Part shown: positions 32,422-40,637 of the stretch, in pieces
Layout: the number at the start of each line of letters is the position of its first letter
Numbering within the stretch: the stretch's first letter is position 1
Assembly (NCBI RefSeq): GCF_013283875.1
Contig: NZ_CP054139.1
Location: 1,550,001-1,614,000, forward strand
Direction of reading: 5' to 3'
DNA from: Mucilaginibacter mali
GTDB lineage: Bacteria; Bacteroidota; Bacteroidia; Sphingobacteriales; Sphingobacteriaceae
Length of the DNA: 64,000 nt
The notes under the pieces: generated by a model
Databases searched by the model: none
Told to the model about the DNA's origin: nothing
The model's input: the letters and a program-made list of their open reading frames with translations, nothing else
Made by a program: the position numbers and the translations under genes

Positions 32422-33318
32422 TCAGTTATGTTGCAGCACGGCGTATTTATTTCCGTTGGCCGGGTCGGCCTTGGTGAGGATATTCATGGCCTGGTTCTTC
32501 TGCTGCAGGTCGGCCCGGGTGAAGATGCCCACCAACTCATCGCTTTTGGCGGTGAAGAATACGGTAGGTAGCATGGCGCCAACACGCTGACGATCTAACT
32601 GGGTAAGTACAGGGAGTATGCCGGCAATAACTTTGCGGCCTTTGGCGGCGTTATCGGCCATCAGGTCAAGGCCGTTGCGGTGGTAATCGTACACAAAGCC
32701 GCGCAGGTTGCTGTAAACCCGGTTATTCAAGTTTTCGGCCAGCCAGTAGCGGTTCAGGTTGCTGTCGAATGCCTTCCAGCCCTTATAGCTGCTGGCCTGG
32801 GCGTTGTTAACGATATTTTGCGCGGCTGCGAAGTAGGGGGTACCTCCAAGTTTCGAAAAGCTGTCGTAATCCATCCCTACTATCATGTAGGCATAAAAAG
32901 CCATCACGGCACTCAGGTTGTTTTGAAAACTTTGGTCGGTATAGTCGATGGTTTGGCCCTCGGTATAGGTAAAATCAAAATCGCGGTCGTTAACATTCAG
33001 TAGGGTAGTGGTGTACGACGCGTTGTAAACCGGCCGCTGTGATTGCACCTGCAATTCGGCACTAAAGGCGCTGTTGCCATCCCACGATATGATATTAAAG
33101 GTAAAGCTGCAATCAATGCGTTCCTGCGACAGGATATCGTCGGCAGCCCATTTGCGCCCGTTCAGGAAATCCTTCATGGCCGTTTCAAGCGATTGGAATA
33201 CACGCTTGTTACTGGTTTGTATTTTAGGGGTAAGCACCTGCACGCGGGCGTTAAGGTCCTGCGCGTTCACGGTAAATCCGCAACAAAATAAAATAATGTA
33301 CAGTGCCAGTTTTTTCAT
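32422..33318 (-). CDS. porD: DUF4835 protein, type IX secretion system PorD-like
   Basis: 298 residues with a signal peptide (hydrophobic segment then VNAQ, cleavage near residue 20). The whole mature part matches the DUF4835 pattern: DLNARVQVLTPKIQTSNKRVF, FNIISWDGNSAFSAELQVQSQRPVYNASY, the ND-rich DFTYTEGQTIDYTDQSFQNNLSAVMAFYAY, and YDSFSKLGGTPYFAAAQ. PorD is needed for type IX secretion in Porphyromonas, though its exact role in the machine is unclear. It overlaps coaBC by four bases (ATGA), the usual Bacteroidota arrangement. Substrates of this system probably include the large CHU_C protein at the right end of the window. Confidence 0.88.
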   Translation of the reverse strand: MKKLALYIILFCCGFTVNAQDLNARVQVLTPKIQTSNKRVFQSLETAMKDFLNGRKWAADDILSQERIDCSFTFNIISWDGNSAFSAELQVQSQRPVYNASYTTTLLNVNDRDFDFTYTEGQTIDYTDQSFQNNLSAVMAFYAYMIVGMDYDSFSKLGGTPYFAAAQNIVNNAQASSYKGWKAFDSNLNRYWLAENLNNRVYSNLRGFVYDYHRNGLDLMADNAAKGRKVIAGILPVLTQLDRQRVGAMLPTVFFTAKSDELVGIFTRADLQQKNQAMNILTKADPANGNKYAVLQHN

Positions 33319-34514
33319 GCAGTTAACAGTGCGGTTACTTTATTACAAATATCAATGGCCGCGTCGTCCTTGCTTTTTAAATCGTATACGGTTTTTTGCA
33401 GGTCGCGGTCTATAATGGTGATCTTATTGGTATCGGTACGGAAACCCGCGCCCTTATCGTTAAGCGAATTTAATACAATAAAATCAAGATTTTTGCTTTG
33501 CAGCTTACCGATGGCGTTTTGCTCCTCGTCGTTAGTCTCCAGCGCGAAGCCGGCCAATACCTGCCCGGGTTGTTTCATGCCGCCCAGTGTTTTTAAAATA
33601 TCTGTGGTTTTCTTTAGTTCGATATTGAAGCCGGCATCTTGCTTCTTTATTTTTTGCGATGCCACGGTTACCGGGGTGTAATCGGCTACAGCTGCGCTCA
33701 TTACACAGGCATTGGTATTTGGGAAATTTGCTGTACAGGCCTCCAGCATCTCGGCGGCCGAGGTAACATCGATGCGTTTAATGCCCATTCCGCTTTTTAA
33801 AGCCGTTGGGCCGGTAACCAATGTAACATCAGCCCCCAACTTAACCAATTGGGCGGCAATGGCAAACCCCATTTTACCCGATGAATGGTTGCCGATGAAG
33901 CGTACCGGATCGATAGCCTCGTAAGTGGGGCCGGCGGTAACCAGTACTTTCTTATGATTTAGTGGCAGTTTTTTTTTTATTTCGGTGGACAGGAAGTCGA
34001 CAATCTCCTCCGGCTCTGACATGCGGCCTTCGCCGCTTAAGCCGCTGGCCAGTTCGCCGCTGCCGGGAGGGATGAGGGTATTGCCATATTTTACCAGTTT
34101 AGCTACGTTGGTCTGTGTAGATTCATGCTTCCACATGTCCAGATCCATTGCGGGCGCAAAGTAAACCGGGCATTTGGCCGATAGGTAAACGGCCATTAGC
34201 AAATTATCGCACAAACCGGTAGCCATTTTTGCCATGGTATTGGCGCTGGCGGGGGCTATCAGCATCAGGTCGCCCCAAAGCCCTAACTCCACATGGTTGT
34301 TCCATTCGCCGGTGTCATTCTTGTAATAATCGACCAGAACGGGCTTTTTTGAAAGTGTGGAAAGTGTAAGCGGAGTGATAAAGCCGGTAGCATCCTTAGT
34401 CATTACCACCTGCACCTGCGCGCCGGCCTTTACCAGCAGGCGCACCAGCGTAGCCGATTTATACCCTGCTATACTGCCACAAACCCCAAGAATAATCTTT
34501 TTACCTTCCAGCAT
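33315..34514 (-). CDS. coaBC: Phosphopantothenoylcysteine decarboxylase / phosphopantothenate-cysteine ligase
   Basis: A bifunctional coenzyme A biosynthesis enzyme joining cysteine to 4'-phosphopantothenate and then decarboxylating the product. The N-terminal flavoprotein half (CoaC) has ILGVCGSIAGYKSATLVR, the active-site region with NHVELGLWGDLMLIAPASANT, and PAMDLDMW. The C-terminal CoaB half has VLVTAGPTYEAIDPVRFIGNHSSGKMG, SAAVADYTP and the KKTTDIL lysine loop. I start at MLEGKKIILG (about 400 residues, standard); 15 further upstream codons to 34559 lie outside the conserved region. It overlaps the DUF4835 gene. Confidence 0.95.
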   Translation of the reverse strand: MLEGKKIILGVCGSIAGYKSATLVRLLVKAGAQVQVVMTKDATGFITPLTLSTLSKKPVLVDYYKNDTGEWNNHVELGLWGDLMLIAPASANTMAKMATGLCDNLLMAVYLSAKCPVYFAPAMDLDMWKHESTQTNVAKLVKYGNTLIPPGSGELASGLSGEGRMSEPEEIVDFLSTEIKKKLPLNHKKVLVTAGPTYEAIDPVRFIGNHSSGKMGFAIAAQLVKLGADVTLVTGPTALKSGMGIKRIDVTSAAEMLEACTANFPNTNACVMSAAVADYTPVTVASQKIKKQDAGFNIELKKTTDILKTLGGMKQPGQVLAGFALETNDEEQNAIGKLQSKNLDFIVLNSLNDKGAGFRTDTNKITIIDRDLQKTVYDLKSKDDAAIDICNKVTALLTA

Positions 34515-35027
34515 ATGGCAAAAGTATGTTTTTATTAGTAAAGATGGAGTGGTCTGCAATAGTCATCATGATAAATTGAATCTAACGTGTTTGGGCTAAA
34601 GCCCTGCTTGTGTTTGCACTTAACCGTTGGCTAAAGCCAACGGCAATGAACCGGGCATTTGAAATTCATTGCCGTGTTTGGGCTAAAGCCCTGCTTGTGT
34701 TTGCACTTAACCGTTGGCTAAAGCCAACGGCAATGAACCGGGCATGTGAAATTCATTGCCGTGTTTGGGCTAAAGCCCTGCTTATGTTTGCGCTTAACCA
34801 TTGGCTAAAGCCAACGGTAATGAACCGTGCAATGTGAAATTCATTGCCGTGTTTGGGCTAAAGCCCTGTTTGTGTTTGCGCTTAACCGTTGGCTAAAGCC
34901 AACGGCAATGAACCGGGCATGTAAAATTCATTGCCGTCCCATTTATGGGACGGAATATGAGACGATAAAAGTGGCTTTAGCCAAACCAATGACCAATGAC
35001 CAATGACCAATGACCAATGACCAATGA
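34515..35027. other. Intergenic region dominated by tandem repeats
   Basis: 513 bp between coaBC and the next gene on the same strand. About 70 bp of ordinary sequence after the coaBC start are followed by the 87-bp repeat array (34587-34937), a GTCCCATTTATGGGAC hairpin, a short GGCTTTAGCCA palindrome and a 7-bp tandem array (34987-35028). Apparent short frames inside come from the repeat. Confidence 0.75.
34587..34937. repeat. Four tandem copies of an 87-bp palindromic unit (family E)
   Basis: Units start at 34587, 34674, 34761 and 34849 (spacing 87, 87, 88). Each holds TTTGGGCTAAAGCCC, the 20-bp palindrome CCGTTGGCTAAAGCCAACGG, and AAATTCATTGCC. Unit 3 has ATTGGCTAAAGCCAACGGTA, a few changes. 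The array ends with CCGTCCCATTTATGGGACGG. A single diverged unit with the same ending lies at 44288-44440. Confidence 0.92.
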
Positions 35028-35028
35028 C
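34987..35028. repeat. Six tandem copies of CAATGAC
   Basis: A perfect 7-bp tandem array that runs into the stop codon of the following gene (its last base is the first base of the stop triplet on the + strand). Confidence 0.95.
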
Positions 35029-35747
35029 TATTTCCCCGGCGCTGCCAACTTCACAGGCACCCTTTTCTCAGGCGGTAGCTTCATATACTCCTTGTAGCAC
35101 TTATCTAAATAGGCCAGCAGGTTAAAATCATTAGCTGTATACACTTTTGCACCTGGCGTATATCGCGTAATAAAACCTTCTATTTCAACCGGGGGCAGGG
35201 GTAGGTATTTGGCCAGGTTCTTCGCGGTGAATACTTTGAGGATCTGCTGGTTCACTTCCTCCTCCGCCTGTTTTTGCGCCAGCTTTTGGCGTTTGTGTTC
35301 AGCCCCTTTAGATGACCATATCCTGAATGCCACACCGCCTTTATAAGATCCATCAGCATTGCGCTGGTAGATGGTGGTTTGATTATGAAAAGCAGGGTCA
35401 GACCAACCGCTCCCGGTATTTACTTCGGGCGTAGAGATATCCACCTGGTTCAGCATATTGGTTTTAGGTTCAAGAAATACCTCTTCCATTTTTAGGTTGG
35501 TCACCAGCAATGTATCGTTAAGATAGCCATAGCCGGTGAACACCAGCAGGTCGTTAAGCTTCGCCTTCAGGCTGAATTTGCCTTTTACATCGGTAATGGC
35601 GCTTTCCTTATTACTAAGGTTGCGTATAAAAATGCCCTGTAGGGTAACGCGGGTATGATTTTCGAACACGGTAGCCTTAATAGTTTGCGCGCGGGTATCC
35701 ACGAAAAACATGCAGCACAGCAGTGATAGAATGGTATAACGGAGCAT
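35028..35747 (-). CDS. Secreted CarboxypepD_reg-like domain protein
   Basis: 239 residues: signal peptide (about 1-20, ending TRAQ), then a carboxypeptidase regulatory-like beta-sandwich (about 22-95; IKATVFENHTRVTLQGIFIRN, DVKGKFSLKAKLNDLLVFTGYGYLNDTL). This is the domain that precedes many TonB-dependent receptors and stands alone in small Bacteroidota envelope proteins. The C-terminal half is helical and charged (EHKRQKLAQKQAEEEVNQQIL) with no clear family. It is likely exported to the periplasm or outer membrane. Function unknown. The stop codon touches a 7-bp tandem repeat, so copy-number change there could alter the C-terminus. Confidence 0.8.
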   Translation of the reverse strand: MLRYTILSLLCCMFFVDTRAQTIKATVFENHTRVTLQGIFIRNLSNKESAITDVKGKFSLKAKLNDLLVFTGYGYLNDTLLVTNLKMEEVFLEPKTNMLNQVDISTPEVNTGSGWSDPAFHNQTTIYQRNADGSYKGGVAFRIWSSKGAEHKRQKLAQKQAEEEVNQQILKVFTAKNLAKYLPLPPVEIEGFITRYTPGAKVYTANDFNLLAYLDKCYKEYMKLPPEKRVPVKLAAPGK

Positions 35748-35794
35748 GTTTAAAGATAAGATGAAAAAAGCCGGGTTGAAAACTGATAAACGTG

Positions 35795-35830
35795 AAAGAG
35801 GCCATAATGGGTATATTATGGCCTCTTTTT
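35795..35830 (-). terminator. Bidirectional terminator downstream of dnaJ
   Basis: AAAGAGGCCATAAT / ATTATGGCCTCTTT with a 6-base loop, flanked by A- and T-runs. A perfect 14-bp stem. It lies between the dnaJ 3' end and the next gene on the same strand. Confidence 0.85.
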
Positions 35831-35898
35831 AACAATTATTAACAGATTGGCCACCTCGCAATGGCGTGGTGGATATGTTTAGTTTTAAGACTTCTATA

Positions 35899-35954
35899 CC
35901 CCTGTTTCCGCAAAGCCGAGAGAGGGTGCCCGGGCGAAGCCACGGGCGGGTGAG
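35899..35954. repeat. Palindromic repeat family C, copy 3 (half unit)
   Basis: CCCCTGTTTCCGCAAAGCCG, AGAGAGGG, then CGGGCGAAGCCACGGGCGGGTGAG. Only one half of the full unit at 18951-19086 is present. Confidence 0.7.
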
Positions 35955-35969
35955 CCTACAGATTATATC

Positions 35970-37127
35970 TTAATCAAAATACTCCTTCATCCGTTCAAAG
36001 AAACTCTTCTCGTTCTTACCCGGGTTGGGTTTAAAGTTTGGCGAATCCTGTAGTTTTTCCAGTATTTCACGCTCTTCGCGGTTAAGGGCCTTTGGTGTCC
36101 AGATGTTGATATGCACCAACTGGTCGCCGCGGTGGTACGAGTTTACTTCGGGTACACCTTTACTCTTCAGGCGCAGGATGCGGCCGCCTTGCGTGCCTGC
36201 CTCTATCTTTATCTTCGCTTTTCCCTCGATGGTTGGTACTTCAACGCTGGTGCCTAAGGCGGCATCAATAAAGCTGATGTGCATATCATAGATCACGTTA
36301 TTGCCATCGCGCTTCAGCGTCTCGTGCGGAACTTCCTCCACCAGAATGATCAGGTCGCCCGGAACACCGCCGCGTGGGGCAGCGTTACCTTTGCCGCTCA
36401 TGCTTAGCTGCATGCCTTCGCTTACGCCGGCAGGGATGTTGATGGTGATGGTCTCTTCGCCGCGTACTACGCCATCGCCATGGCAAACGTTACATTTTGA
36501 TGTGATTTGCGTGCCTTCGCCGTTACAGGTAGGGCAGGTGCTGGTGGTTTGCATCTGGCCCAAAATGGTATTGGTTACCCTGCGCACCGCGCCGCTGCCG
36601 CCGCAGGTTTTACAGGTTTGGAACGATGATTTATCTTTAGCGCCGCTGCCGTCGCAGGTTTTACAGATGATCTGCTTGTTTACTTTGATCTTCTTTTCGG
36701 CACCGTTGGCAATCTCTTCAAGGGTTAGGCGCACCTTAATACGCAGGTTGCTGCCACGGGCTACCCTGCGGCCACCGCCTTGTCGACCGCCGCCACCGAA
36801 GAATCCCTCGAACGGACTACCGCCGCCAAAAATATCGCCAAACTGGCTGAATATGTCGTTCATATCCATACCGCCGCCGTAACCGCCGCCACTGGCCGAG
36901 CCGGCATTGGCCGCGTGGCCAAACTGATCGTACCGCTGGCGTTTTTCGGGGTTGCTTAATACCTCGTAGGCTTCGGCCGCTTCCTTAAAGCTTTCCTCGG
37001 CCTGTTTATCGCCCGGGTTTTTATCGGGGTGATATTTAATGGCCATTTTGCGATATGCCTTTTTAATATCATCGGCCGAGGCGCCTTTTGCTACGCCCAA
37101 TACATCATAATAATCTCTTTTTGACAT
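35970..37127 (-). CDS. dnaJ: Chaperone DnaJ
   Basis: The Hsp40 partner that delivers clients to DnaK and stimulates its ATPase. 385 residues with all four regions: J domain with the HPD motif ([13 protein letters not shown], about residue 33), Gly/Phe-rich linker (about 75-125, many GGG and FGG), four zinc-finger repeats ([32 protein letters not shown]) and the C-terminal substrate-binding domains ending in [12 protein letters not shown]. It is about 100 bp downstream of grpE on the same strand, the usual pairing; dnaK is not in the window. Confidence 0.97.
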   Translation of the reverse strand: MSKRDYYDVLGVAKGASADDIKKAYRKMAIKYHPDKNPGDKQAEESFKEAAEAYEVLSNPEKRQRYDQFGHAANAGSASGGGYGGGMDMNDIFSQFGDIFGGGSPFEGFFGGGGRQGGGRRVARGSNLRIKVRLTLEEIANGAEKKIKVNKQIICKTCDGSGAKDKSSFQTCKTCGGSGAVRRVTNTILGQMQTTSTCPTCNGEGTQITSKCNVCHGDGVVRGEETITINIPAGVSEGMQLSMSGKGNAAPRGGVPGDLIILVEEVPHETLKRDGNNVIYDMHISFIDAALGTSVEVPTIEGKAKIKIEAGTQGGRILRLKSKGVPEVNSYHRGDQLVHINIWTPKALNREEREILEKLQDSPNFKPNPGKNEKSFFERMKEYFD

Positions 37128-37225
37128 CTTATTCTATATGTTCTAAGTTAATTAAGTTAGATTGAGTTGATCGGGTTTAAGCAATGCAACTAATCTCTAA
37201 TCAACTAATCTCTAATTAACTAACC

Positions 37226-37807
37226 TCACGCCCCTACTACCACTTTTGCAAAACGTACTACCTTGTCGTTAAGGTAATAACCTTTTTCCAGTTCATCAAC
37301 CACCTTGCCCTTCAAATCATCGGTTGGGGCTGGGATGCTGGTGATAGCCTCATGAATATCAGCATCAAAAGTGGTACCTTTGGCTTCCATTTCTTTCAGG
37401 CCTTTTTGCGTCAGTATATTTTTAAGTTTGTTTTGAATTAAAGCTACGCCTTCTTTTACAGCGTTAACATCGGTAGCATTTTGCATGGCCTTTTCAGCAC
37501 GTTCAAAATCGTCCAGAACAGGCAGCAGGGCAACAATGGCTTCCTTGCCGGCTTCCTTGCGCTCGTCGGCACGTTCTTGTCGCGTGCGGCGGCGGAAGTT
37601 ATCAAACTCGGCATAAAGGCGCAGGTATTTATCGTTAGCCTGGGCAACTTCTTCCTTTAGTTTATCTTCGGCGGTAGGGCCATCTTTTACTTCGTGTGTG
37701 GCAGCCGTTTCTTCTGCCGTTTCTTCATTATTTAAAGTTTCTTCTGCTGACAGTTCGTCGTGCAGTTCTGTATGCTCCATATCTTCCTTCTTCTTTTTCT
37801 TCAACAT
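37226..37807 (-). CDS. grpE: Nucleotide exchange factor GrpE
   Basis: Releases ADP from DnaK. About 194 residues from the chosen start (MLKKKKKEDMEH). Ten more in-frame codons reach 37837, and a later Met (MEHTEL, 37780) is also possible. The first 60 residues are acidic and disordered, followed by the long dimerisation coiled coil (KLKEEVAQANDKYLRLYAEFDNFRRRT) and the C-terminal beta domain with KGLKEMEAKGTTFDADIHEAI and GYYLNDKVVRFAKVVV. The signature region is complete. It forms a unit with dnaJ downstream. Confidence 0.95.
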   Translation of the reverse strand: MLKKKKKEDMEHTELHDELSAEETLNNEETAEETAATHEVKDGPTAEDKLKEEVAQANDKYLRLYAEFDNFRRRTRQERADERKEAGKEAIVALLPVLDDFERAEKAMQNATDVNAVKEGVALIQNKLKNILTQKGLKEMEAKGTTFDADIHEAITSIPAPTDDLKGKVVDELEKGYYLNDKVVRFAKVVVGA

Positions 37808-37949
37808 GTGTTTAAATATCATTTGCAGGTAGTGCAAAACAAGTATCCTGCCATTTAGCGCTTTCCGACAAGCTGTCAGTGCATTTTTATTTTATTGGGG
37901 CGATGGCAGGCTTGGGTGTCAGCATTTTTTAGATGGGTTACCGAGTAGT

Positions 37950-38005
37950 CCCCTCTTTCCGCACAGCGGAGAGAGGGTGGTCGGGCGAAGCCATGACCGG
38001 GTGAG
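37950..38005. repeat. Palindromic repeat family C, copy 4 (half unit)
   Basis: CCCCTCTTTCCGCACAGCGG, AGAGAGGGTGG, CGGGCGAAGCCATGACCGGG, TGAG. The same half of the unit as at 35899-35954. Confidence 0.75.
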
Positions 38006-38068
38006 TCTTCACAACTGCGGCATTATCAAACTGCATTTTATTAAACTTCATTCAATGTCAGTCTATAC

Positions 38069-38094
38069 AGCTATGGATTTGAAACCCATGGCTA
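38069..38094. repeat. Palindromic repeat family D, copy 3 (diverged)
   Basis: AGCTATGGATTTGAAACCCA followed by TGGCTAT. The same palindrome as at 3954 and 12763, with several changes. Confidence 0.6.
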
Positions 38095-38246
38095 TTATTT
38101 CAAAATTTTCGATTCTGTCCCGAGCAATTTATTTATCCCAATTAAGGATAACCCGCGGAAAACTTCCTGGCACATAAAGCGCACGGTTATAGCTATTTGA
38201 CAACTTTTGGTTGTATTAACGTAATAATTAGTTTTAATTTGAACGA

Positions 38247-38254
38247 TAATTTTG
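38247..38254 (+). promoter_or_regulatory. Candidate promoter -7 box of the PAS kinase
   Basis: TAATTTTG fits TAnnTTTG. It lies about 20 bases before the GTG at 38275; no TTG is seen at the expected -33 position. Confidence 0.4.
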
Positions 38255-38274
38255 TTTGTAAATAGTAGCAAAAG

Positions 38275-40626
38275 GTGCTAACTTGTGATGTAAGAGATTT
38301 TGTATACCTAATTTGTACTGTTTTGTTGTTTGCTAACTCACCTAAACCAGACTTGTATAATCGATTTGACAATACGCTTTTTAAAATGCTGATCGATCAG
38401 ATTGAAGACTACGCTATTTTTATGCTCGACCCTAACGGCTACATCCAAAGCTGGAACAAAGGGGCCGAAAATATAAAAGGCTACACTGCCGACGAGATCA
38501 TCGGCCAGCATATCTCTGTTTTTTATACCGAAAAGGATAGACGGGAAAACATGCCCGGCAAAATACTGAGCGAAGCCCTGCGCAATAATATTTATAAAAC
38601 CGAGGGCTGGCGCGTGAAAAAGGATGGCTCGGTATTTTGGGCCCATGTAGTTTTAACCACTGTTTACGACGATCATGGCCGCCTGGCAGGTTTTGCCAAA
38701 GTTACACGCGACATTACCGAACTTAAGAAAAGCGAAGACCAGAAAATACTGATAAATGCCGAGCTGGAACGCCTGGTGAAGATAAACACCGACGAGATCA
38801 TCAGCAAAGAACGCCGTTTCAGGAAACTGATAGAGAACAGTTACGATGGCATATCGCTGCTCGATCGCAACCTGCAGGTGTTTTACCGCAGCCGCTCGGC
38901 CGAACGGATAAACGGGTGGAACGATGTAGAACGGGCTGTACAGCCTTACGAATCGCTGGTACATCCTGATGACCTACCACAGGTGGTTGCCACATTGAAT
39001 GATGTACTTGAGCATCCAAATAAACCCATGCTCAGCACTTATCGCACGCAACATAAAAAGGGGCATTATATATGGATAGAGTGCCTGCTGAATAACCGGC
39101 TGGACGATCCGGATATTGGTGCCGTGGTATGTAATTTTAAGGATGTAACCGACCGTGTAGTAGCCGAGGAGCAGTTGCGGGAGAAGAATAAACAAATAGA
39201 AAACATACTGGACAGCATAACCGATGGCTTTATAACATTAGACAAAAACTTTAACTATACCTATGCCAACCGGCGTTTAGGCGAGATGCTTGGGCTCGAT
39301 TCGCAATGGCTTATCGGCCGTAACGTATGGGAAACATTCCCCGATGTAGTTGGATCAAGCACTTATAAAGCATTTTATAAAGCAATGGAAACCGGACAAT
39401 ACGTTTGGAACGAGGATTATTACGCACCCTTAAATTTTTGGGAGGAAAGCCACATTTATCCTACCCCACAGGGGCTGTCGGTTTTTATACGTGATATTAC
39501 CGAACGCAAGCTGGCCGAAGCTTCTTTGCTGCAATCGGAATCGAACCTGCGGTCGGTGTTCGAGAATAGCGAGCATGCTATTATTTTGTTTGATATACAG
39601 GGTATTGTAGTTTCGTTTAACCATAATGCCAGCGAGTTGGCGGCATTGCATTTTCATAAAGAGTTGAAGGCCGGCCTGTCGGCTTTTTATTACAGCTCGC
39701 CCGAAAGGAAAGACGATGTGCTGAAAATGATAGAAAGTTTGAAGGAAAAATCGTCTATCACATACGAAGTATCCTATCCGTTGCCCCATAACCAAACGGT
39801 TTGGTACGAGGTGAGGTGGGTAAGCGTGCTAAATAACGAGAAGCAGCCGTCGGGCATTATCCTTACCCTTAAAAATATCACCGAGAAAAAAATGGCCGAC
39901 CTTGAGCGCGACCGCATGACCGCCGACCTGATACAGCGTAATAAAGATCTGGAACAGTTTACCTATATCATATCGCACAACCTGCGCGCACCGGTGGCCA
40001 ATATTATGGGCCTGGCGGATATTATGCAGTTGAACGGTGTTGATGGCGACAGCGAGAACGGGCAGGCATTGGACGCGCTTACTGAATCGGTTGGTAATTT
40101 AGATAAGGTGATCATCGATCTGAACAATATCCTGCAGGTAAATAATGCCGCTAACGAAACGCTGGAAATGGTTTCGCTGCCGCGATTGGTAGACGAGGTG
40201 AAAACGGCTATTGCCGACCTGGTGGTAAAGAACCGGGCAAAGATCAGCTGCGATTTTAGCGGGATAAGCGAAATGATGAGCTTAAAGGGTTATATGTATA
40301 GCATCTTCCAAAACCTTATTGTAAACAGCATTAAGTATAAACGGGCAGGGGCCGATCCGCTTATCGGCATCAGTACCAGGCTTGATGGCAGCAAGGCCTG
40401 CATTTGTTTTAAAGACAATGGCCGCGGTATCGACCTTTTGCGGTATGGCCGGCACCTGTTTGGCCTGTACAAACGCTTTGATGTAAGTGTGGAGGGGAAA
40501 GGTATGGGCTTGTTTATGGTTAAAATGCAGGTAGAACGCTTAGGCGGCAAAATAAAAGTAAAAAGCAACCTTGATGAGGGCACCGAATTTATTCTCGAGT
40601 TTCCGCTGAAGCCGGTGCAGGGGTAG
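38275..40626 (+). CDS. Multi-PAS sensor histidine kinase
   Basis: Up to 783 residues, no obvious membrane anchor apart from a short hydrophobic stretch near the N-terminus. Four PAS-type domains in series: about 38-165 (YAIFMLDPNGYIQSWNKGAENIKGY, a hallmark PAS start), about 185-300, about 310-420 and about 425-540. They are followed by a phospho-acceptor helix (FTYIISHNLRAPVANIMGLA, His about 567) and an HATPase domain (N box FQNLIVNSIKYKRAG; G1 FKDNGRGIDL; G2 KGMGLFMVKMQVE). The start is unsure: the first in-frame start is GTG 38275; ATG 38386 gives 746 residues beginning just before PAS1. No response regulator is adjacent, and an IS1182 lies 11 bp past the stop. Confidence 0.88.
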   Translation: MLTCDVRDFVYLICTVLLFANSPKPDLYNRFDNTLFKMLIDQIEDYAIFMLDPNGYIQSWNKGAENIKGYTADEIIGQHISVFYTEKDRRENMPGKILSEALRNNIYKTEGWRVKKDGSVFWAHVVLTTVYDDHGRLAGFAKVTRDITELKKSEDQKILINAELERLVKINTDEIISKERRFRKLIENSYDGISLLDRNLQVFYRSRSAERINGWNDVERAVQPYESLVHPDDLPQVVATLNDVLEHPNKPMLSTYRTQHKKGHYIWIECLLNNRLDDPDIGAVVCNFKDVTDRVVAEEQLREKNKQIENILDSITDGFITLDKNFNYTYANRRLGEMLGLDSQWLIGRNVWETFPDVVGSSTYKAFYKAMETGQYVWNEDYYAPLNFWEESHIYPTPQGLSVFIRDITERKLAEASLLQSESNLRSVFENSEHAIILFDIQGIVVSFNHNASELAALHFHKELKAGLSAFYYSSPERKDDVLKMIESLKEKSSITYEVSYPLPHNQTVWYEVRWVSVLNNEKQPSGIILTLKNITEKKMADLERDRMTADLIQRNKDLEQFTYIISHNLRAPVANIMGLADIMQLNGVDGDSENGQALDALTESVGNLDKVIIDLNNILQVNNAANETLEMVSLPRLVDEVKTAIADLVVKNRAKISCDFSGISEMMSLKGYMYSIFQNLIVNSIKYKRAGADPLIGISTRLDGSKACICFKDNGRGIDLLRYGRHLFGLYKRFDVSVEGKGMGLFMVKMQVERLGGKIKVKSNLDEGTEFILEFPLKPVQG

Positions 40627-40637
40627 AGTAAACCGGT

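Larger units (their letters stand above)
37838..38274. other. Divergent intergenic region with repeats
   Basis: 437 bp between grpE (-) and the PAS kinase (+). Holds family C copy 4 (37950-38005), family D copy 3 (38069-38094) and an AT-rich stretch with a TAATTTTG box at 38247-38254. No gene is seen. Confidence 0.6.

Noticed and set aside
34610-34837. A 75-codon + strand frame with an internally repeated protein sequence
   Set aside because: It is the translation of the 87-bp tandem repeat and breaks where a unit has an extra base.
34587-34937. CRISPR array
   Set aside because: Units are contiguous 87-bp tandem copies without unique spacers, and no cas gene is nearby.
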